A DNA stretch of 64,000 nucleotides from Hypomesus transpacificus (taxonomy: Eukaryota; Chordata; Actinopteri; Osmeriformes; Osmeridae), in the NCBI RefSeq assembly GCF_021917145.1, contig NC_061063.1, positions 9,442,650-9,506,649 on the forward strand, read 5' to 3'. A program made the position numbers and the translations under genes. Of this stretch, positions 56,801 through 64,000 are shown in pieces (position 1 is the stretch's first letter; each line of letters opens with the position of its first letter). The notes beneath the pieces are model-generated. The model saw nothing but the letters and a program-made list of their open reading frames with translations, was not told the DNA's origin and made no database searches.

Positions 56801-59800
56801 TCTCCTTCTCCCTCCCCAGGGCACTGCTCAGCTCCTGGGCCCGGGCTCGCTCCGACTCCAGCTGAACCTGGAGCTCTGACAGACGGCTGTGCAGGGTGAC
56901 GCCCTCCTGCTGAGCCTGGAGGGAGAGCTGGGAGGAGGCCTGGCGCTCCTGCTCCAGGCCCGAGGTCAGCTGGGCCACCTGGCTCTGCAGGTCCTCCACG
57001 GTCAGTTTGAGGTCCTGACAAAGGGGGGTAAACCAGTTTGTGTGTGTGTGAGGGATGAGGGAGAGTTCTAGAATGCTCGCGGGCCACACGAGCTGAGGCG
57101 TTTGTGATAACGGATCGATTGGTCGGCGCAAGGCAGCTCACCTCCAGCTCCTCTCTTCCTGTCTCCTCCCTCCTGTCAGATTTACACCTCTCCTTCTCCA
57201 AGGCCCACTGCTGCTCCCTGGTCTTCTTCTGCTCGTCTGACAGGCGGTCCGTCAGGGAGTCCACCTCGGAGGCCTTCTGATACATCTCCGCCCTGGCAAC
57301 AGCGAGATTGACGACAGTGATGTATTAGACCGACCCAGAGAACAAAGGCTAGAGAGGAAAACCCCTTGTGTTTAAATCTCAGTGTGTGAGTGTGTTTACT
57401 TCCTCGTTCACTGTGGCGAGCTGTTTTAGGCGTTGAGCCTTGTTGCTTTACTGGCTCTGTTTATGTAGGTATGTGTGTGTGTGTGTGTGTGTGGGGGGGG
57501 GGGTGGGTTTGTGTTCCTACCTCAGCATGTCCACCTCTGTCAGGTGTTTGTGCTGAGCCTTCAGTGTGGTCTCCAGCTCCAGTTTGGTCTGAGCCAGCTC
57601 TCCTCTCAGCTCCTCCAGGAGCCCCCTGTCTGCCTGGGGGGGCTCCAGGGGACCCCTCTGGGGTGCCTTGCCCATGTGGGGGGCCTCCGGGGGGCCTCCA
57701 GCACCCCCCTGGGGGACACCTCTCCCCCTTGGCTCTGAAGCACCTGCCTCAACACCAGACTGGAAACCTGTGGAGAAACACAAAATAAGGTCAGTTTCCA
57801 TGATCATCTGTGAGTACTTAACAGCTATGATATTCTTGCTGTTCTGACTGCATACAATCAGAAGGCATTGGTATTTCCTTCCACACCAACACAGCAACCC
57901 AGAGGTGTGTCCAGGCTACATACCTTGGCTGGGGGCGTTTCTGAGGCTGGGGGTATCTCTGAGGCCGGGGTCCGGTGTTTGCAAGTGTTCCAGCTGAGCA
58001 CGAAGCTGCTGGACCTCTGACAGCAGACTGCTCCGGTCAGCAGCGTGGAGGTTTCCCATCGCTTCCCTATGGTGGGAGTCCTGGAGACACACACACACAC
58101 AAGTTTGTTTTTCTATCCTAGTGGGGCCCTACCATTCACTTCCATTCAAAACGGTGTTCTCTAACCCCTAACCTCAACCCTAAATGTAATTCTAACCCTA
58201 ACTCTCAAATCTCTAATGCTCCCTGAGAAAAAACATTAGACTTTTTTTCCCGTTTCACTATAGTTGTGAGGACGTTTGTTCCCATGAACACAGACCTGCT
58301 CGGCTAGCCGGCGCTCCAGCTGGTTGAGGTGGACGATGGCGTCGCTGGTGTCCAGCAGGTCCAGGCGGGCGTAAAGGGCGCTCTTCAGCACGCTGCGCTC
58401 CCTCACAAACACCTGCTGCACCGCCTCCAGCAGCTCCGCGCGCCAGTCTGCCCCCCCTGAGGTCTGAAGGCAAAACAAACGCACCCTAGTTGAGTCAGGG
58501 AAGGCCTACGTCTCGGCCAACTCCCCCCCCCCCCCCCCCCCCCCCCCCTGTGAAATACTTCCTGCTTCTTGTCGGACGTGAAATATGCCCCGTCGTAAAT
58601 GTTGTTTACTGAGATTTCGGTGGATACGTTTGCTGTTATTCTCGTTTTGTTGTCTGTGACATCTCTGACCATCTAAATCTGAAGTGTTCATATTTAGTTG
58701 ACTGCGCTGTGTTGGTGGTGCGTGACAGTGGGCTCCTCACCTGTGTGTCTCTGGTCATCTGGGCGAGGAGGTTTTTGAGGGAGTCTACAGTGGCCACCAG
58801 AGCCTCCCTCTCCCTGGCCCAGCCCTGGCTGTGGAGGCCTGCCGGTCCGGCCTCCCCCTCCCCCGCCGGCAGCTCCGACAGGGAGAGGACCTGCATGCCT
58901 TCCTGGTGAACCTCCCGAAGAAGAGTCTGGATGTGGACACGGAACACAGAAACACAAATATCTGTCGTTAAATAGTGTAATACAATAGCCAAAGCATATC
59001 AAGATCGGGTTTTAACGAAATGGTTTGAAGTGACACTGGATACACACAACGACAACAACAAAATCAATGTATACATGCATTTCAACAACAAACGTGTCCC
59101 AGTGCTGGCAGGGCTGTCTGACCTTGATTCTATCAGGGAGGGCGTCGTCCGTCTCCCTCCTGGCTCCCTCTGGAGTGCTCCTGAACTCCTGCTGCAGGTT
59201 AGGGAGGTCGTACCCCGTCCTCTGGCTCCAGTCTGAGCTGCTGTCTGGAGGAGGAGGAGCAGGAGGAGGCGGGGGTGGGGAGGAGCAGGAGGAGGAGGGG
59301 GGGGGGAGCAGGAGGGGGGGGGGGGGGGAGCAGGAGGAGGGGAAGCAGGAGGAGGGGAAGCAGGAGGAGGGGGGGGGGGGGAGGAAGCAGGAGGAGGGGA
59401 AGCAGGAGGAGGAGGAGGAAGAAGAGGAGGTTTCAGCCTTGTCCATGCTGAGATGAGCTACTGAGCTAGCTGGTTACTTCACTTTACTGCTGGTTACCTC
59501 ACTTTACTGCTGGTTACCTCACTTTACTGCTGGTTACTTGGTTACTCAAGTTAGCCTGAGGCTTGTAAATACAGTCTGTTACTTGACTCTGACCATTGAA
59601 ATACAGTTACAACTATGAACTTCTGATCCTTGGTGTTCTAGTTTGCTTTCCACGTGCACTATTTGTACTTCGCTTTGGATGAAAGCTCCTGCTAAACGGG
59701 TAACATGTAAAGGGACTTGGGTCAGGGTGCGATGCACAGTACTGCTGAAGCTCACCACTGGTGTAGCCGTCCTTGAGATGTGATGCTGCAGGGCGCTCGG

Positions 59801-62800
59801 GTCTGGATGAAGCGGCCTGGAGGGGATGAAACCAGACGAAACCACATTCAAACACATTCTCCTCTCCTCTGCCCTTCTGTATCTGTGCTAAGCCTGTAAG
59901 TCCTGTAAAGGAGGACTGAGATGGTGGAATAAAGAATCTTCACCATGCTGAGGCGTTTGTGAAAGGCACAATAACATCAATCTCTCTCCAGCAAGTACTT
60001 GCAAGCTCAACACAAAACCTGTCATCAATCTAATCCCAGCAACATCCAAGAAAGACACACACACCCTCATCCACCCCCAACGCACACATCCACACACACA
60101 CACACCCTCCCACACCCCCACACACAGCAGGTCACGGCCCTCACCTCGCTGGAGCACAGTTTATCGATGACGGCCTTCAGAGCCCTGCACTCTTCCTCCG
60201 CTTGCTGTCCCTCTCTCCTCAGCGCCTCGCTCTCCCTCCTCAGCGCCTCACTCTCCGCGATGTGCCGCGCCTCCATGTCCAGGATCTCGGCCGCGTGCAG
60301 CTCCAGCATCTGTCCGATCTTCTCCTGGTACTCTCTGACGACCTCCCAAGCCCCCTCCGCCTCCTCCTCGTCCGCACGCTGGCTGGGCGCCCTCTGCGAG
60401 GGCTTTGTCTGCGTGGACGAGTCCGCGGTCGGGGAGCGCGGCCGTTCGGAGCCGTTGTTCAGCGGGGGAGTCCGAGGTTTCTCGGAGGAGGAAGAAGAGG
60501 TGGGAGCGGAGCCCTTCCTCACGAGGGTTTGTTTGTCTTTGGCGTCTCCAGCCTTCCTGCTCCCTTGCTTCCCTCCTTTCTTCTTGGGTTGGGAGGAAGA
60601 GGAGGTGGCGGAGGAGGAGAGGGGCTGAGGCGACGGGGACGGTGAAGGAGGCACGTCTGCCTTGGCCAAGGCTGCTCCCAGCTTGTGCACCTCTTCCTGG
60701 AGCTGGGCGATGGACAGGTCCCGGGCTTGGAGCTCACCCTGGAGCTTGTCCGTACTGTCCCTGAAGCTGGTGAGCTGCTCCTTGGTGGAGGCCGCCTCGT
60801 CTCGGACGTCCTGGAGCTCCTGGAGGAGTTCAGACCTCTCAGCCCCCAAGCCCTCCGACGATGCCTGGGGGAGGGGTGTGTGACCGATCGTGTTTCGTTT
60901 GCGAGATGTCGAGGTGAAATAAAATCATATTGTATGTCTGTAGAGCCGAGTCTTACCTGGTGAAGTTCGCCCTTGAGATGTGCGATGGTCATCTCTCTCT
61001 CCTTCATCAAAAAAAAAAAACCACACGACATGATGAGTTAAATACTGTCAAAAAGAATAAAACGTACAAAATCTGCGATCCGCATTCCAAGTAGCCTACA
61101 GAGCCCTTCTTCAAACGCTCAAGTAGCACAGGTTAGGGATAATGCAGAGGCTTTAGCGTCAGAAGACGACCCTTGACCTCCGTCAGTACCTGCAGCAGCT
61201 CCTGGAGCTTGTCACAGCGCTCCTTGCAGCTGCTTAGCTCCTCTTTGGCGGCGTAGGCCTCCTGTTTGAAGTCCCTCAACTCTCGCTGCATCTCCGCCAT
61301 CTTGGCTTCCTCAGCACCTCTAGACGATGCCTGAGGACGACAGGAGAACGCGTTTAAAAAATATATATTTTCAGCTTTTTCATGTATTGCTCTGGGAAAG
61401 TTGAAGCTGTAACCAAATTTGCTTTCTTACCCTTTGAAGGTCTTCTTGGAGCTTTGCTACCGCAATCTCTTTTTCCTAGAATACAAGAGAAAAGAGCATT
61501 TGCTAAATCCCATAAAATATGTTAAATAAAGTCAACATAAATACTTTCATACTTTTTTTGTGTGTATGTTATGTACCTTGAGCTCTTCCTGAAGTTTGCT
61601 GCTGCTCTCCTTGAAGGTGCTCAGCTGTTGCCTGGTAACGGCAGCTTCCTCTCTCACTTCCTGTAGTTCTTGGAGAACGTTGGACACTGAGGTGTCGCTG
61701 GTGGACGATGCCTGAGTCAAAGTAAAAAATGTCTAACCATTAATCAACATGACACTGTGGAAAAACACCAAACGTTTTGATATCAAACATCCATCGGCTG
61801 ACATGATCAAAGTAGTAAAACATTTGTATACATATATTATTTTTTAGCCCTGATGCTAACGCTAACTCCCCAACCGGCAGCTGCACATGCTAACGCTAAC
61901 ACATAACCCCTGCAGCTGCACATGCTAACGCTAACACATAACCCCTGCAGCTGCACATGCTAACGCTAACACGTAACCCCTGCAGCTGCACATGCTAACG
62001 CTAACACGCACCCCTGCCTGCAGGCTGCTCCTCAGGTGCCCGGCTGGTTTCATCTGGTTGAGCAGGTCCATGAGGGTGGCCAGCCTCCTCTCGTACTCCA
62101 TCACCTCCACCTCCGAGCTGGACAGCAGCTGTTTCTGTAGCTCCTGGTCCCTCTGCATGCCGCTGAGCCCCACCTCCAGCTCCCATAGCTTCTCCGTCAG
62201 AAGCACCACCTTCCCGGCCGGACCCCGTTTGGCTACGCCCAGCACCCCAAAGTCCATCTTGGGGACCCCCGGGAACCCAAAGTCGTGGGCCGCTGCCTGG
62301 GACTCTCCCCGGGTATCCAGGTCCGTCTCGTCGGATCCCTGGGCCTTGGAAGCGTGAGACTGCTGCTGGACGGCCCCCAGTTGGGCCTGGCTAACCAGCG
62401 TCGCGGCCACCCTGTCCCTTAGCTTGTCCTCGAGGTTGGAGACCTTGTGCTGGAGCTCATCGGCATCTTCCTGAGCCTTCTCCACCAGGAAGCGACAGCG
62501 GGCCAGCTCCGAGTCCCTCTCCCCGACCAGACCCTCCAGGTCCTGGACACGACGGCTCAACTCCTCCACCCTGGAGGTGGCGCTCTGCTCCAGGGCCTGG
62601 ACCTGGGCCTGCATCACCAAAAAAGCGGCGGTCTTCTCCCTCAGAGCGTCTTCGAAGTCCGACTCCGAGGCCTCGTCCAGCTTTTCCGTCTCCGCCAAAG
62701 CCAAGGCGCTCTCCTTCAAGCGCAGGTACGTGTCCAAGAGGGAGCCGTGCTCCGCTTTGAGCGTGTTCAGCTCATGGGTGGCCTGGTCCACCCTCTGCTT

Positions 62801-63686
62801 CATTTCGTCAAACTCGTCCCTGCTGGGTCCTCCCGTCTGGCTCCCTGGACGCGGCGGCTCCTCCTCCTCCTCGTCTTCCTCCTCCTCCGCCGCCTGTTTC
62901 TGCTCGATGTTAGCGAGCTCCTCCTGGAGTTTTTCGATGACAGCGTTGAGCTGGTACAGCTCTTCCTCGCTGTTCCTCTTCAGACGATCCCGTTCGCTCC
63001 GCATGAACTCCACCCGAGACTCCAGCTCCCGAATCAGCTCGTCCTTCTCGTCGATGTCCTGGAGAGAAGGGCTAAGGTGAGTAAGGAATACAGGATGCAT
63101 GTCCTGGAGAGAAGGGCTAAGGTGAGTAAGGAATACAGGATGCATGTCCTGGAGAGAAGGGCTAAGGTGAGTAAGGAATACAGGATGCCGAGCTGATCGC
63201 TTTCAGACTTGCCGTGCTTTTCTTTAAAACCTACGAGACACGGCTGTGGTTCCAGTCCGGATTGTCTAGCGATGCCTGAAACGATCAGTTCATCGTTTAG
63301 CGATGCCTTAACGATGAGCTCATCGACGCTTTCTTAGGTGCATTCACGGAGGTCAAATGCAGTGTCAGTTTCATGACAAAAGCTCAAAACAATCACTGCT
63401 CTTGAGTGTCTCAAAAGTTTATCCAGACATACGACAACAACTCACGACAGGTCTACTTACCGAAACCAAAGACACCAAAAAATGGTGGTTTTACGAAACA
63501 CAAAATGAGTTTCACGCAAACAAACACACAGCACTGCCACAGACATATACAAATACGCAAACAGATCCAGGTCTGTTCCGTATGTGCATATTGTGTTACC
63601 TTGTTATCAGATGCTGTTTCCGTGTGTTGAAGCTTAGCGATCTGTTCATTAAGAACAGCTATTTCCCTGTCCCTCTCCTCCAAAAC
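50848..63686 (-). CDS. akap9: A-kinase anchor protein 9 (AKAP9/AKAP450), C-terminal part
   Basis: Twenty-five exons in phase, 1763 codons before the stop, 5' end beyond the window. In ascending order: 50848-50891, 51125-51255, 51374-51506, 53466-53587, 53804-54030, 54289-54492, 54804-54980, 55318-55423, 55611-55840, 56232-56528, 56706-57014, 57142-57292, 57521-57767, 57924-58080, 58296-58463, 58741-58926, 59123-59244, 59756-59816, 60145-60864, 60957-61001, 61190-61330, 61431-61475, 61577-61711, 62012-63058 and 63600-63686. Nearly all of it is coiled coil. The exon at 53804-54030 holds the PACT centrosome-targeting domain (SFRKALIYQKKYLLLLLGGF, FRSAVRVSIALSR). The end matches AKAP9 (SYDPDRALTDYISRLEALQ, then LHFGMRR). 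AKAP9 scaffolds PKA, phosphatases and gamma-tubulin complexes at centrosome and Golgi. The donor of exon 53466 lies in a minisatellite and is the least certain junction. Confidence 0.95.
50996..51121. repeat. (GT)n-rich microsatellite
   Basis: GTGTGT runs interspersed with CTCTAGTGTG and CTCGTGTG, adjoining the donor of the penultimate akap9 exon at 51124. Confidence 0.9.
51507..51596. repeat. G-rich low-complexity tract
   Basis: Poly-G and GGAGGGGGG stretches directly upstream (on the minus strand) of the akap9 exon starting at 51506; read as C-rich pyrimidine tract in the transcript. Confidence 0.85.
51698..53497 (-). repeat. akap9: 26/27-bp minisatellite, about 67 units, overlapping an akap9 exon end
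   Basis: Plus-strand unit CTGTACCTGGTGTTATGCTG followed by TGAGGTC, with 27-bp and 26-bp forms and a few point variants (GACTGG, CTGATG, TTCCTGG). On the akap9 strand most units contain ACACCAG/GTACAG; the GACTGG variants do not. The akap9 exon at 53466-53587 ends inside the first units of the array. Confidence 0.95.
55001..55200 (+). repeat. tRNA-derived SINE in akap9 intron
   Basis: GGGAGTCAGGTGGCTGAGCG head and GCGTCTGCTAAATGACTAAA tail, antisense to akap9, 20 nt upstream of the acceptor of exon 54804-54980. Confidence 0.9.
58527..58549. repeat. Poly-C homopolymer
   Basis: Uninterrupted C run in an akap9 intron, about 60 bp from the exon starting at 58463. Confidence 0.85.
59247..59421. 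repeat. GGAGGA/poly-G purine tract next to an akap9 acceptor
   Basis: Repeated AGGAGGAGG, AGGAGGGGAAGC and G runs. On the akap9 strand it is a 175-nt pyrimidine tract ending directly at the CAG before exon 59123-59244. Confidence 0.9.
61878..62015. repeat. 35-bp tandem repeat, about 4 units
   Basis: Units of CAGCTGCACATGCTAACGCT plus AACACATAACCCCTG. The last unit runs into the donor of the large akap9 exon 62012-63058. Confidence 0.9.
63059..63187 (-). repeat. akap9: 45-bp tandem triplication of an akap9 3' splice site
   Basis: Nearly three copies of a 45-bp unit. Each carries the pyrimidine tract and CAG (63059-63061, 63104-63106, 63149-63151 on plus). The first is the acceptor of exon 62012-63058. 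Confidence 0.95.
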
Positions 63687-63689
63687 CTT

Positions 63690-64000
63690 CAAAAAGGTGG
63701 AGATTATATTATGGCGCCTCTCAACACAAACATCACCCTTATCCTGGGACTACAACTATGGGAAACAGTGTTTAATTGTTTATTTTGTACTTTTTATAAC
63801 TAATAAAATACTGTAATTTTCTGCCTACACCCTAGACAATCTAACGATAACAAATCACATGTATCGGTAGAGTTGAGAAGGAAAAAAAGAGTCAAAGCCT
63901 ATTGCGGTTTACCAGGGCTTATCATAACCACAAGGTCTCTCTGTCTTCAGAGTCTTTACGGAGCGACACACTGCAGTTAGTCAACCTGCTACGGAGGGGT
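63690..64000 (-). other. akap9: akap9 intron toward the right edge; nothing certain
   Basis: Intron sequence upstream of the exon at 63600-63686. A short stretch near 63948-63975 could be part of another exon but cannot be confirmed at the window edge. Confidence 0.4.

Noticed and set aside
61681-61711. Apparent frameshift in an akap9 exon
   Set aside because: Re-reading the bases showed a transcription slip on my part; the exon is 135 nt and in frame.

Overview
This is vertebrate nuclear DNA, almost certainly from a ray-finned (teleost) fish. The genes are split by GT-AG introns and give full-length teleost-style orthologues. Several tRNA-derived SINEs carry the fish-typical 3' tail (GATAAGAGCGTCTGCTAAAT), and a rapunzel-family gene, a teleost-specific type, is present. 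Coding models below were built by hand from the reading frame, splice dinucleotides and codon phase. Every multi-exon model closes in phase.

Layout, left to right. (1) 101-8511, minus: a very large repeat protein I cannot name, with one 6.8 kb exon and the 3' end outside the window. (2) 9031-9842, minus: a small three-exon gene sharing a short segment with gene 1. (3) 12641-16836, minus: hdgf, with a roughly 2.3 kb 3' UTR, head-to-head with (4) prcc, 18202-20917, plus. (5) 22573-25494, minus: mrpl9 with a remarkable alanine-rich C-terminal tail of about 325 residues. (6) 26331-27624, minus: a bacterial-type PI-PLC X-domain protein. (7) 30819-31550, plus: a rapunzel-family protein. (8) 34544-40350, plus: krit1. 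(9) 41363-44362, plus: lrrd1. (10) 45271-49697, plus: cyp51 (lanosterol 14-alpha-demethylase). (11) 50848-63686 and beyond, minus: the 3' half of akap9, tail-to-tail with cyp51, with its PACT domain near the end.

The right half (krit1-lrrd1-cyp51-akap9) matches the gene order of human 7q21.2. The left half (hdgf-prcc, mrpl9) corresponds to human 1q21-q23. The genes do not form one pathway; this is ordinary eukaryotic gene neighbourhood.

The most striking shared property is that tandem repeats repeatedly sit directly on splice sites. Examples are krit1 exon 15 (seven 43-bp units ending at the acceptor), cyp51 exon 5 (31/32-bp units in register with the acceptor), akap9 at 63.06 kb (a triplicated 45-bp acceptor that stays in frame), akap9 at 51.7-53.5 kb (about 67 units of 26/27 bp, most carrying the same donor-like site), and prcc intron 5. 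A SINE also supplies part of a krit1 donor. I see no prokaryotic, viral, CRISPR or other defence system here.
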